Shown: positions 24,101 through 34,969 of the stretch, piece by piece
Layout of the letters: every line of letters starts with the position of its first letter
Numbering within the stretch: the stretch's first letter is position 1
Source: Pyrus communis
Taxonomy: Eukaryota > Streptophyta > Magnoliopsida > Rosales > Rosaceae
Length of the DNA: 64,000 nucleotides
Reading direction: 5' to 3'
NCBI RefSeq assembly: GCF_963583255.1
Contig: NC_084803.1
Coordinates: 11,692,122-11,756,121, forward strand
Notes under the pieces: generated by a model
What the model saw: the letters and a program-made list of their open reading frames with translations, nothing else
Databases searched by the model: none
Told to the model about the DNA's origin: nothing
Position numbers and translations under genes: made by a program

Positions 24101-26373
24101 GGGTTACATGTCATGGTAATAAAAAGATCTGGCTTTCCGAATCTTTGAACCAAAGTCATTGCGTCTTGATATCGTTGGTACATGTCACGTGGGCTTCCAA
24201 CAAATGATGATGGTAAAATAATTCTACGCCCGATGCTACCTAATAATATTTTATTTTCAATTAGCTGTATATATTGTACACACTTTAAGCAAAGTTATAT
24301 TTCTAAATAACGATGACTGAAACGATATATATACCTGCATTGTGTTGACCTGCATTTAGAGAGTCTTCAAGTCCTTTGTAGAGATCCGCTCTAACTGTGG
24401 CTTGATTAGAACGCAACCATCTAAGTTTTTGTGATTCAATTTTAATGTAGTTATCTACAACATATTGTTGCAAGAGACGTCCACCTCGAAGCAAAAGTGA
24501 TGATCCATTATGGCGTATCTACAAAAGCAAATTTCATATATTGCTTTTAATATAGGAATCATCATTCATCTATATATACCGGGAAGTAAATTATGTTATT
24601 AGTACAAACCTGTAACATATAAGCATAATAGTCGCAACATGTTATTGCTCTTCCACCATCATCACGACTGTTAACATCCCATCCATATGTACCGTAAGGC
24701 AGCAATAGTGGATATTGTAAGGGATCATAAAATTCAACATAGTCTCGGACGTGAGAAAGTCTTCCACTAATTGTCTCCACCACGATATCTCTTCCATTTG
24801 CAATTGTGGCATTATCTCCATCTATTATAATTGCCGCAACTTGTGATGCTGATGGTAGACTATACTGACGCCGATCTATTGGTTGCTCTTTTAGGATCAA
24901 CTTGCAATTCGGCAAATCTTGGCGTTGTCCGAGGCTTCGCAATGTATGAACAAAAGGATTATGGTTGTTCAACATATGTTGTATCTTTTCAACCACACGT
25001 CTATCTAAAACTTCACTTTCACACATTCGGTTTTCAACTTCATGCTCAGTGTCATATATATAAGCTTGTAAAAATCGCGGTCTGTTCCCTTCATTTGGTA
25101 AAAGTCCACCAATCTTATGATATAATGCACCTTGAGCACGAAATGTGTAAATCCCACGACCACCAATATTAATTCTTTCATCCACGTGTACTCCCATTGA
25201 AGTGAACGCAAATGCATGATTGTAAGCTCGAATATTTTGCCTGAAGTGTCTACCCTCATTTGTTTGGTCAGAGAAAAGAGCAACCATTTCTGGTGGGGAT
25301 TGTATTGGGAGTAAAACAATTCTTCCTTTCAAGCAACACATATTCAAAGTTTCTCGAGCAAACAATCGTGCATAGCAGTACGGACATGTGGTTGGAGCAG
25401 ATAATTGGCAACCTAGGATACCCCGATTCTCATTATAATTTCTAGCACAATTGTGGTTTCTTCTTGCTCTGGTTTGGCGCACATGACAATTGGTTCTATT
25501 TGCATGTTCTTCTTCTGATATTTTTACATGAATATCCAACATTCAGTATAAGAATTTTCTTTGTAACTAATCACATATCTATATAAAGATAAAATTATAT
25601 ACTAAGCTCACCATTGTGGGGAGGAATTGAGAACATCCCATAAGATATTTGTGACCTATTTGAATGTGCCAACTGTCCCATATGAGTACGCATTGTAGTA
25701 GAAGTTTGGTCATCATGATTTGTGATATCTGACAAAACCCTTGAATTCGCGCTTTCATGCTCAATTTGTTCTAATAAATAGACCACATTATAATACGATT
25801 AGTTAAAAAATTTGTCTTTAATATTTAATATATTTAGTTGTGAGTCTAATATTTCGTAAGACTACCACTAAAAATAACTACAACATTGAGATCAATATGA
25901 AAGTATCGAAGAAAAGAATACAATGAGATTTCAATTCACTAAATTTTGTTCTTAAAAAATAACCTAATTTTTTAAGTGTGAAACAAATACAAATAAAGAA
26001 ATTGAAATAAATACCAGGAATTTGTTGTTCTATATTACTGGGGTCGACCTCAACATCATAGTTAGCCAACTGAACCCGTTCTTGTATATTATTGGGACCT
26101 ACTTGTTGCATAGTTAAAAGAAAAATTAGAAATTAGATTTTTTTTTTTTTTTTTTTGCATTAGTATGAGTTAAAGAAAAAGGAATATGAAATAAATACCA
26201 AGAATTTCTTGTTGTATGTTACTGGGGGATGTCATAGTATGATCATCATATAGAGTTGGAATTTGTTGTCTTTTTTCTTGTGCTATTAGACGTCGTCAAG
26301 CTAGATATCTTTGATGTTCTTCAGGACTCAATGATTGACGCCATTGTCTTGCACGACTTTGGCCACGCTCCAT
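21175..26373 (-). CDS. Helitron RepHel (HUH replication initiator fused to Pif1-type helicase), six exons
   Basis: Nicks, unwinds and transfers a single strand for rolling-circle transposition. Exons, by GT/AG and phase: 26199-26373, 26015-26098, 25612-25770, 24610-25514, 24335-24518, 21175-24239, or 1,523 codons from the ATG at 26373. A TGA interrupts codon 26 (26296-26298). The next ATG in frame, codon 47 at 26235, leaves a 1,477-residue protein of normal size. Visible: a Cys-rich N-terminal block (TTCPYCYARLFARETLNMCC), the Rep HUH motif GLPHVHMLVVL near residue 612, the two-tyrosine motif KYLYKYVYKGPDR near 750, Walker A VDGPGGTGKT near 1,090, Walker B IIWDEATM, GGDFRQVLPVI, KQNMR, ITINKSQGQT and YVALSRG. 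No stop or shift breaks exons 2-6. Whether it is expressed is unknown. Confidence 0.93.
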
Positions 26374-28005
26374 GGAAAAATTTATCTAAAAAATTAAAAA
26401 ATAAATGAACCTAAATTGAATACAAATTATGTTACATTCCATAAATACGAAAAAGTCTACGTAGATGCCTATGAACAGAAGAAGAAAAAACATTTATCTA
26501 CACATCACTATAATACAAAAGAACAAAATAAAATGATCACAAAATACTTTTGAAGTGTAATAGGTATTAGTGCAACGAAATGACGGGCCTATATACACTT
26601 CTCGGTTGGTGTTAGGACTTGGATATGATTTAGCTTTCATGTTTTTTTCTTTTATAAATTAGCATTGTTTATAGAGTTATAATTTTTATGTCAACTGGAT
26701 GAGTAGAATTTTAAACTTTTTTAATACCCCTAAACCCTATCATAAATGACGGATGTGGGCTGGACATAATATAAAAAGTTTTTAGAAATGTGTAACCCGT
26801 AATAAGAGAACGTGGGTTGTACATGAAGATGACAGTTGCCATTTGTTTGGATAGTTGGATAGTGCTTATATAAAAAATCGGAGTGATGTTTTCATCGTCC
26901 ATTTTTTTAATCTAAGGGGCCACATTCATTGATGAAATTTAGGATGAAGCTTTGAGGTAGGGTTTGATTCATCCAACGAATAAAAACAATCTTGGCTAAG
27001 AGTGTAGAAAAAGTATATCTCACGTAAGCATCTCCCATGTGTGTTGTGTTTCATTTCACTATGTTACCCCTATTAACAGCAGTTACTTTTGTGTTGTCTT
27101 TTTTATTGAATGAGTACTTAATGTTGTCATCTACTATTTTTTATTTATTTACATATACTTGCTATTGTTCATGGTCTTTAAGTAGGAACTTGCATCTAAA
27201 ATCATATGTTGTTTGATAAGTGCATGAATAACATTTAAATCATTACTTTACACAAAGTAAAAACGAAAAACATGATAAGTTTTTAGGACGTGCATGATAA
27301 AAAAAAAAAAAATAGTTCCTCTTTGTACAATACATTTAAAGTATATCTTGACAATTACAATGGGAAAAATAGGAAAATTACCAACTAACAAAACCGAAGG
27401 GAGCTAATGTATTTACCCTCTTTTCTTTTTTTATATTTACTGTAACTTTTATTTTGAACAATACTGTAACTTTTTAAATTCCAGTGTTTTTTTTTTAATT
27501 TGTTTTTTACACATGTGGTAAAGATGATTTTTTAAATTTGTGTTCTTAAATTGCCCACTACTGCGTATTAAATTGTGAGGGTTGGTTAAGCACGTTCATG
27601 TTTTTCTTTCGAGTTTTTTGTTTTCATTCCAACATTATTTTAAATTTTCTTATGTTTAACTTTTACTGTAACTTTTTCAATTTTAGGTTTTTGTATTTAT
27701 ATTCGTTTTTTACATATATAGTAAAAAAAAAAAAAATTTAATTTGTGTTTTTCCATTAAAGTTTTCATTTTTTTTTTGTATTTATATTCATTTTTTACAT
27801 ATATAGTAAAAAAAAAAAAATATTTGTGTTTTCCGATTAAAGTTTTCTATGTAGTTATTTTATTTTGTTTTTTTACCAATTTGTCCTAGTTTTTTGAAAT
27901 TTTTTAGGTTTGATAGTGAAGAAAACATAGGGGCATTTTAAGCATTTTGAAATGGTTCACCTATTTGGGCTTCTCCCCTTATATATATAGATTTATATAT
28001 ATAGA
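26374..28005 (-). promoter_or_regulatory. RepHel upstream region up to the innermost 5'-end-like sequence
   Basis: No coding sequence. It contains the right inverted-repeat arm, a degenerate tandem duplication of about 88 bp around 27697-27840 (TTTTTACATATATAGTAAAA twice), and a Helitron 5'-terminus-like sequence reading inwards from 28005 (TC, TATATATATAAGGGGAGAAG). Presumably holds the RepHel promoter. Confidence 0.5.
27112..27369 (-). repeat. Right arm of the long inverted repeat
   Basis: Reverse complement of 20622-20871, with small gaps in the A/T runs. Together the arms bracket about 6.2 kb that contains the whole RepHel gene. Confidence 0.88.
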
Positions 28006-28096
28006 TTAACGCAAAAATGGTTTCCGTGCCAAATGATTACACAAAACATCTTAAAAATATCTTAAAGATGGTTTCCGAACCAAATTTTTGCGTTAA
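28006..28096. repeat. Inverted repeat next to the innermost Helitron-like 5' end
   Basis: TTAACGCAAAAAT at 28006-28018 pairs perfectly with ATTTTTGCGTTAA at 28084-28096. A third, looser copy (TTAAGATTTTTTGCGTTT) follows at about 28160. It could be a small MITE or a flank feature. Confidence 0.5.
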
Positions 28097-29770
28097 GATA
28101 TTTTGGGATCTTATCTATTGTTAAGATGTTTGGTACGTGCCCCTAAAAATGGTTTTGGGTTAAGATTTTTTGCGTTTGTAAAAACACGGGGTATTTCTAA
28201 AACATTAGGACAAAGTAGGTTCTTGGAGCAAAGTACAAATGCTAAATTTGTGCCAATTTAAGTGGTGTGCAAATTTTACCCTTTAATTTAATACAAATTC
28301 ATTTGAGATCAGGCCATGAAAACAGCCTTTTTTGTTTCAATTAATGGTTGTTTGTTTTCTTACACCTAACGCTAGAGTACAATGAAACACAAAATAGGCT
28401 AGGAAATCATTCATCATATAAGAAAGAACTTCGTACATAAGCAGGACCATCCAAATAAGATTTCAGGCAAAGAGGATGGTGATACACGAAATACATAGTT
28501 ATTCTGATTGTATATAGGAATGATAAATATGTATTCGTCCATAAAAAAGAATGAAAAATAGGAGAAAAGTGCCAACTAACAGAACCGAAGGGAGCTAATG
28601 TATTTACCCTCTATTCTTTATTTGTCCCTCTTCTTTCTGTTGCATTTATGTTGGCGTCTTCAACCGCAGCATACAATCTCAATTTCCTATTGAGAAAAAC
28701 AGAGGCATAAATATCATCTTATCCTCACAATACCACAAAATACAGCTAACTACATATTGGATTCTATTTGAACACTTTATTTTACCAAAATCTGTTAAAG
28801 ATGAGTTGATTAAAGCTATAATTTGTTCTATTTTTGTAGACCTATATATTGAGTTGGTTAGATTGGGGATTCCAATTATTGGCTGGAATTTGGATGTAGA
28901 ATTGTTGGATAAGATCTAAGTCTTATTGATAATAAGGATCATTAGATGTATCACACATATGTTTTTAGTGATAATAATGATCATGAGGCTCCCCTAATGT
29001 AGTGTTCTGAGGAAAGTGGAAAAGATTAACTAAGTTCATGATGATACAGATAGAATATGTATTCATGGATAAGATACCTTAATGATGTTATGTGCATTTT
29101 TCTGGATAGGTCTTCATCTATTTACCTAACTATTGTGATAGTTAAAAGTTGCTTAATATGCTCTAAAATTAATGTAATTTAGTAAGGCTAAGTAAAAGCC
29201 AAAACCAAAATGACATAGTAAATTCAGTGCATAATATATGTCCATAAATGCAAATAGATGCTTGTAATTTAATTGATCTGTAAATGACATTGCAAGCAAT
29301 ACTTATATGGAACAAAGAAATAATACAAATAGATGGCTAATAGTTAGGTATATAAGAGCCAGAAACCTTTCTCTGCATACAAAAAATCTAACAAAGCGAA
29401 AATTAACCCACAAATACTTAATGTTAGCCTCTTCAATCAAATTCTACTTAACCCAAGACAAATCCAATCCTAATCAGCGAACATGACTTGAAAATTTGCT
29501 GGCTTTCTTTATCATCATGTATGGCAAATAGACAGCAAGCGAATGCTCAAACCTGGAATGTGTAGCCACTGGTATTCTCCATGTGTATCACTCCCGAAAC
29601 ACGTTAAAAGCTTTGGCAAGTAAGCAAACTGCAACATCGATACAATGACAAACAGAACTTCAGTTACACATTGCCAAACCGTTGATTGTTCTCAATCAAA
29701 GTAAGAACATAAATGGAATATTAAAAGCTTCACTTATTTAGGCTTCTCTCTTTATATATATAGATATAGA
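28097..29770 (-). other. Second segment of the Helitron mosaic
   Basis: It ends on the right in a Helitron 5'-terminus-like sequence (position 29770, TATATATATAAAGAGAGAAG). A 62-bp phrase at 28553-28614 (CCGAAGGGAGCTAATGTATT) is a direct repeat of 27366-27425. A short open piece at about 28600-28690 reads YAAVEDANINATERRGTNKE then a stop on the minus strand. I do not recognise it. Confidence 0.5.
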
Positions 29771-31462
29771 TTAAGCAAACCAGAAATCAAAACACACTTT
29801 GAGACGTTTTCGCAAACACTTTGTAAACTAATACAGTGATATGCAAATATAATATTATTCTCTTGCATGGAAACCAAATTTGAAATACATAGCACAACTC
29901 TATACTATATATCGTATTTGGCAGATCTATGAATAATCAAATAGCATCAATATGATCAGAAATGAATGATCGATGAGAAACAGTTAATTAATGGCAGTGA
30001 ATTTGATTTGAAAAGAGACTAATAAACATACTGCTAAAGAAGCCGCACTTGTCGTTTATGGTGAGTGAAAGGGTACTTCAAGAAGCTGCAGTTGTTGATC
30101 ACGGCGAGTGAAATGGGTCTTCCTGTAAAAGAAAACTAACATGAAGGCTTTCCTGTTTTCCTTCCTTCTTTGTTCCTGCGTTCTAAATTATCTGACAATT
30201 CACTTTGTGGATATAATAGTAGAAAAAGAGAATATTGGAGAAACCAAAAGTGTAGACGAAATACGTAAACGATGGCTTCGATTTTCTGCAAAAGGAGAGA
30301 AAACTGCATAAAAACGATCAAACAAACCTTACTTGAAGAAAAATTTAAATTAAGCAATAGATTCTGGGGCGTTACCTTTAAAAATGGCCATATGATGCTC
30401 CGCCTTCCTGCAATGCACTTTGCACGGGAATAAACAGGAAAAAGATTGGGAAAAATAATGGATAAATAGAAGCGATCCCAGAATCTGAAATTAAAACGCA
30501 GGATAAAAAGGGAGATAGAAATCAAATGCCAAAGAAGACAAAAGAGAAGAAAAGGGTGGAAGCAAATACCTGAGAGATTGGCGATCAATTAAATGTGGAA
30601 TCAAATGGTAACTGCCCATAGCAGTTTGAAATCTGATGCCACGTTCATTTTCTCCTCGTGTCAAGTTGCACGATGGTGTCGGTTTAATATATGCTTCAGA
30701 TACAGTTTGAAACCTGGGAGACTACTGACAACTGCATATAACAGTTTTTCCTTCTTCACGTTCTAATTTCTTTCCTCATCTTTTTCTGCTTCCCACGTTT
30801 TTGTCATTCCTCACAATGTCTCGCTCACACATACACCATATCACATTTAACTTCACTGCCTGCACCGAATGCAAATGATTTGAAAACCTAATGGAAAAAG
30901 CCTGATAAATAATCGGAAAATGGATTAATATAAACAAAAACTCCCCAAAACCAATAGTTTCCTTGTAAGCATAAGAAACTCACCAATGGGCACTTACATG
31001 GAGAAGAAACAAATCCAGTTTTTCACTCAAAAGAAAATAATCAACAATCATGCATGAAAACGGAAGGAAATTAAAAAGAATTTGATGAATAGTGGACAGT
31101 CATTAGAATATTTACATAGAAAATGGAGAATCAAGATTGACCTGCGATAAGAATTAGTCGATGTAGAGGAAGAGTCTTTGTCAATCTGTATCTTTGTTTC
31201 TCCCTCCCCTTGTTCTCTTCTCCTTGATTTATGCACGGTTACAAATAAACTACCGAAATTAATATGAAACTGAACTTAACTAATGAAATTTGAACACAAT
31301 GAATTACTTCTCCAGTAGAGTTCACTTCCAAATCCTACTACTTCGAGAGGATTTTAAATGCCCGTTTTCTAAAAATTGGAATCTTTAATAACCGAAGAAT
31401 CACATTATATAGTAAACAAATGCAAAAACTAAGTCGTTTTAGGACCAAGAATCGCAACTCAC

Positions 31463-31525
31463 ATGGCCGTCTGGATTTCCAGACTGCTCCCAATAGATTG
31501 TGTGGATATCCGAAACCTTCAAAAA
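31463..31525 (-). pseudogene. Captured single exon of a proline iminopeptidase gene
   Basis: The 63-bp stretch lies between an acceptor (CTACAGTTTCAG) and a donor (GTGAGT). It reads FLKVSDIHTIYWEQSGNPDG and H, the conserved block that precedes the HGGPGxG oxyanion region of plant proline iminopeptidases (serine peptidases that release N-terminal proline). The expected next exon with HGGPG and the catalytic Ser/Asp/His are absent in this window. It sits between a GA-rich leader-like tract and unrelated sequence inside the Helitron mosaic, so I read it as transduplicated host DNA. The peptide match is from family knowledge and is strong for its length. Confidence 0.8.
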
Positions 31526-31654
31526 CTGAAACTGTAGGACTCGCTCTCAAAGCCCACAATTTGCTAAGGCAAAACTAAATTCCGAGAATTCCTCTTCCCT
31601 GCATTCACAAACACGTCGTCAGTTTCCTGTCAATTTTGGATTTTAGAGAGAGCG

Positions 31655-31679
31655 AGCAATCGAGCGAGAGAGAGAGAGT

Positions 31680-31718
<39 letters not shown>
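31655..31718. repeat. (GA)n microsatellite
   Basis: Interrupted GA run of more than 50 bases, upstream of the captured iminopeptidase exon. Such runs are common in plant 5' leaders. Confidence 0.9.
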
Positions 31719-32014
31719 AGTGAGCTTGTTGGAAGAGAATGAGAGGATGGAAGGTGAGGGAGTGAACGTTTTTTATCTAGTTGGCAGTTTGTAGAACGTG
31801 GGAGGGTGGTTGAATCCCATGTCACGGTTCTAATTCTTCATTCAGCAAAACTTTACGGTTATGATGCTTTATCTTTTTTCAGTGATGGTGTTTTACCAGT
31901 TTGTCCCCATTTTCCCTTTTTTGTGGATTTGGATTGTGAAGAAAATGAAGGGGCTTTCTTGGCATTTTTGAAAGCTTCACCAAATTGGTCTTCTCACTTT
32001 ATATATATAGAAGA

Positions 32015-32506
32015 TTAATAATAAATTGGGTTTGGATGGAAACATAATTTGTAATTTGATAGTACTTGGCTCACTTGGAACTTAGGAAGCAGGTATGCCT
32101 AATCTTTTTTAATGACAATTTGATACGTGCGTATATAATTTTCTTTCTATTAGATTTTTCTGCAGACATTGCTTGGCTCTCTCTGAGGTTAGAGTTATTC
32201 CTCATTTCTACAAATCATGTGACACGTCAAAATAACTAATTAAAAAGACAAAATGAAATTTTTTTATGTATATACGTCAAACTGTAATTGGCATGAACGT
32301 AAATATACTTACGTTTTAAAGGAATGAGCCAAATATTATCAATTTCTAAATATACGTTAAATTATGATTTGCCAAAAAGAGAGATAGTCAACCCAGTTTC
32401 TTATCTAATTTCTCATACATTACTAATTACCTTTAATTTTCACCTTTGCCGAGCAATTGCACAACTAGAACTAGGGCTCATTTGATGATGTTTTTGTGGA
32501 AGTGAT
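32015..32506. other. Intergenic spacer right of the Helitron mosaic
   Basis: AT-rich sequence with no gene and no recognisable repeat. Confidence 0.5.
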
Positions 32507-32665
32507 TTTTTTTTTTAACAAACTATATTATCTCCTCTAAGGGGGAGATAGTGGGTTTAGTCTCACAATGGGTTATCAATAATGTGGTTCAAATTCGCAT
32601 TTGGCGATAATCGAACCTAAGACTCACTTACAAATGAAGAGGGATACCACTACACTGTAGTATTA
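32507..32665 (-). repeat. tRNA-derived SINE, minus orientation
   Basis: On the minus strand: a box A-like GTAGTGGTATCCCTC, then TTTGTAAGTGAGTCTTA, box B GGTTCGATTATCG, a body with CCATTGTGAGACTAAACCC, and an A-tail (T-run 32507-32517 on the plus strand). Same family as 14625-14712 and the tail at 20090-20160. No target duplication was identified. Confidence 0.75.
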
Positions 32666-32829
32666 AATAGATGTATAAATAATTTTACTTATTAGTAATT
32701 TACAAGAGAGCCCCATAAATATTATTGTTGTTATTCAATTTTTTATGATAAAATCGTAAAGGTAAGCAAAGGTGTTATAAACCAGCTGATACCAAACCAA
32801 AATATATTTCCTTACAGACCCTCTAATGA

Positions 32830-34000
32830 TCAGTTGAACATCAATGCCATGGAAACCAATGTCACCACCAACAAAAATCCAGTCTCAGTCGACTTCATTA
32901 ATCCTGCTCCATTGTTGGTGCTGCTTGGAGTCGCTTTCGAGTCTGATGACTTTGAATCGGACGTGGAAGAAGAAGCAGCAGCAGAAGCTGAAGTGGGTGT
33001 AGACTCATGACCGTTACTTGTAGGGGATGTGCTAGAATTTGAATCTGCTTCTTTGAAAAACTTTGCATCGGGGGAATTTGGTGGCAGATTCAATATACCT
33101 GCAAACATGCAAAAACAAAAAATTAAAACAAAAATCGCTAAACTTCGTATTCAGATAGCCTAAGGTTCAAATATTTTCATCATATTCGGATTTCTTGGGG
33201 TTCATATTCTGATATCGTAAGATTTCATGTTATAGGTATAATAAAACGTTCTAGGACTCACATTCCAGTATCATAAGGTTTCATTTATGGTCACAAGTTC
33301 TTTGTTCTTTGGTTACATTGGAGCGTTTCGTACCCTGAACTTAGCATACTCTTATCCATCATTCTACCTACTCTCACCACTAGGGATAACCCCATTGGCT
33401 AATGATATCATGTTATGGGTATCGAGCCATAACTTTGGAGACGGCTAATCACATATAATTTCATAAGAAACTCATATTCAAGAATTGCACATATGCGCAT
33501 AAACAAGTTGGCTAAGGCACTGTGCATCCTCGTCTGCATCCAACTTCAAATCTTCATCCATAATTTAGATTTCATCAAAGCTAAGATTAGACTATCACTT
33601 GAATTAAAAAAAATTGGAGACTTAAGATTCACATGAAAGAGTAGCTAAAATATTGGATGAGACATTATTTACTTGGGCAATCAGAGATTTTGCCATCAAT
33701 GTCACAAGCTGAGGGCATCTGGAGAGCCAAAGTGGTATTGACAGGAAGCCCCATGGAAGGGTCAGTGCTTTCTTTGATGAGAACACACAAGCACTTTGGT
33801 TTGTTGGCCTTCAATTTCTTGGTGTTTTCACAGCACTCGGGCGTTGGTTTCTTGGACGTTCCACTCACAAATGGAATGCAAGCCACAAGGTCCGCCATCT
33901 GGTCTGCACACTCCTTCTCATCATCCTCCATTGTTGCCATTGTTGCCACGGCCAGTGAGGCCACCACAATGCAAAACAATCTCAGTTTCTTGCTTCCCAT
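32830..34000 (-). CDS. GPI-anchored non-specific lipid transfer protein (LTPG/xylogen-like)
   Basis: Small secreted protein expected to sit on the outer plasma membrane or cell wall and carry lipids for cuticle or wall assembly. Exons 33673-34000 and 32830-33098, joined A|GT, give 198 aa. Visible: a signal peptide (residues 1 to about 23, LRLFCIVVASLAVATMA), then the eight-cysteine LTP pattern C-C-CC-CxC-C-C (ECADQ, VACIP, ECCEN, KCLCV, SACD, SDCP). The Ser/Thr-rich linker of about 50 residues (STSPTSNGHESTPTSASAAA) is the usual arabinogalactan-type spacer. A hydrophobic tail GFLLVVTLVSMALMFN fits GPI signalling. A TATA-like GATAAATACC lies about 110 bp upstream of the ATG. Subfamily (LTPG6-like) is only a guess. 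Confidence 0.92.
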
Positions 34001-34969
34001 TTTTCTGTGTGTTGTGGATGATTTGTTTTTGGGTTTTGATGCTGTTGCCTTTTTCTTTTTGGTGTGCTTTTGCTTTTGGCTTTTGGGGTGGGAAGTGCAT
34101 GTAGAGCAAGCTAGGTATTTATCAGCTTCCTGTAGTATTCATGGTTTGAAGTGTGACATTCAATACAGGAGATGGATAATGGGTGAGTTAATATTCTGGG
34201 GTGCCTTGAGAAGTGGGATTCCTTACCCCAAAGTAGGAAGAAATTGCCATTCCCAATGACATATTTACATTTGCATTTCAGGTATCTGCAGAATCATCCA
34301 AATCTAATCTCTTTAAAATTTGCGGAACATGAGATTCGAGCTTGTATGCGTGCACACCTAACTTCCATTGCCCTGTAACAAAATCTATTCTATTCCAACT
34401 AACAAAAAATAGACTCGAAGTTGAATGTTAACACATCGTACGTACTTTGCCTTCACTAAGAAGCATGCATCCGTCTTAAGCATCTAAAAATGGGATCTAT
34501 CAAAATCAGAGAAAAATTGGGATGAAATTATGACGACTTTTTTTATTCTTTTGATCGTTTGAGAATCAGCTATACTAGTTTGCAAGTAGCCAAAAATCAA
34601 CCGTCACTGACTAGTAAGCGCCACTCAGACATCCAATGCAATATAAGCCAAATGAGCAAAGAAAACGAAGAAACCTTCTATTAAGAAATCAAGAACACGA
34701 AGAAACAAGAGTTTATGGGAGGATAAAATCAACATAAAACATGGAAGAAAATTGCCCAAGATGATGAGATCACACAAAAATCAGCTCAGCTCTATATACA
34801 GGTGGGCAATTCCTCTTTACAGAAATTTTCTCACCATTCGTTGGGAAGATCGCAAAAGCTACCAATTAACATGTGGACGGTAAAAAAAAAAATGATAAAA
34901 CTGTACAGTGTGCTATACAGAAAAGTATGAGTCTTTACTCTTTGGTAAATGCGCAGTGTTTCCGGTACA
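34001..34969. other. LTPG promoter and spacer to GRV2 3' end
   Basis: Contains the LTPG leader (about 34001-34085), its TATA-like box near 34115, and the 3' flank of GRV2 below 34970. No other gene is seen. ORFs opposite LTPG are antisense shadows. Confidence 0.6.

Larger units (their letters stand above)
20536..32014 (-). mobile_element. Helitron mosaic carrying an apparently complete RepHel gene
   Basis: The 3' end on the minus strand is clear: a long hairpin at 20540-20572 followed directly by CTAG (20536-20539) and then host T, as in Helitrons. The RepHel gene lies at 21175-26373. The 5' end is uncertain, because three positions, 28005, 29770 and 32014, each show A followed by TCT, then a TATATATATAA tract and a GAGAAG(C/A)C motif, as at plant Helitron 5' ends. 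I give the outermost as the boundary because the piece between 29770 and 32014 contains a captured gene fragment and lacks a 3' terminus of its own. Nested or stacked insertions are an equally good reading. Helitrons make no target duplication, so the ends cannot be confirmed that way. Confidence 0.7.
29771..32014 (-). other. Third segment of the Helitron mosaic, with captured gene pieces
   Basis: Several minus-strand stretches look like exons with splice signals. They include 30023-30107 (two 42-bp tandem copies of a GAAGC-GCA-TTGT-GTGAGTGAAA unit) and 30568-30725, open for about 47 codons (IKPTPSCNLTRGENERGIRF) and ending at a donor. None was identified except the proline iminopeptidase exon. 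A (GA)n run at 31655-31718 resembles a gene leader. Confidence 0.5.

Noticed and set aside
30136..30588. A 150-codon minus-strand frame rich in Phe/Leu
   Set aside because: Crosses apparent splice sites, has no recognisable domain, and codon content looks like AT-rich non-coding DNA.
33657..34259. A 200-codon plus-strand frame
   Set aside because: Antisense of the lipid transfer protein gene and its promoter.
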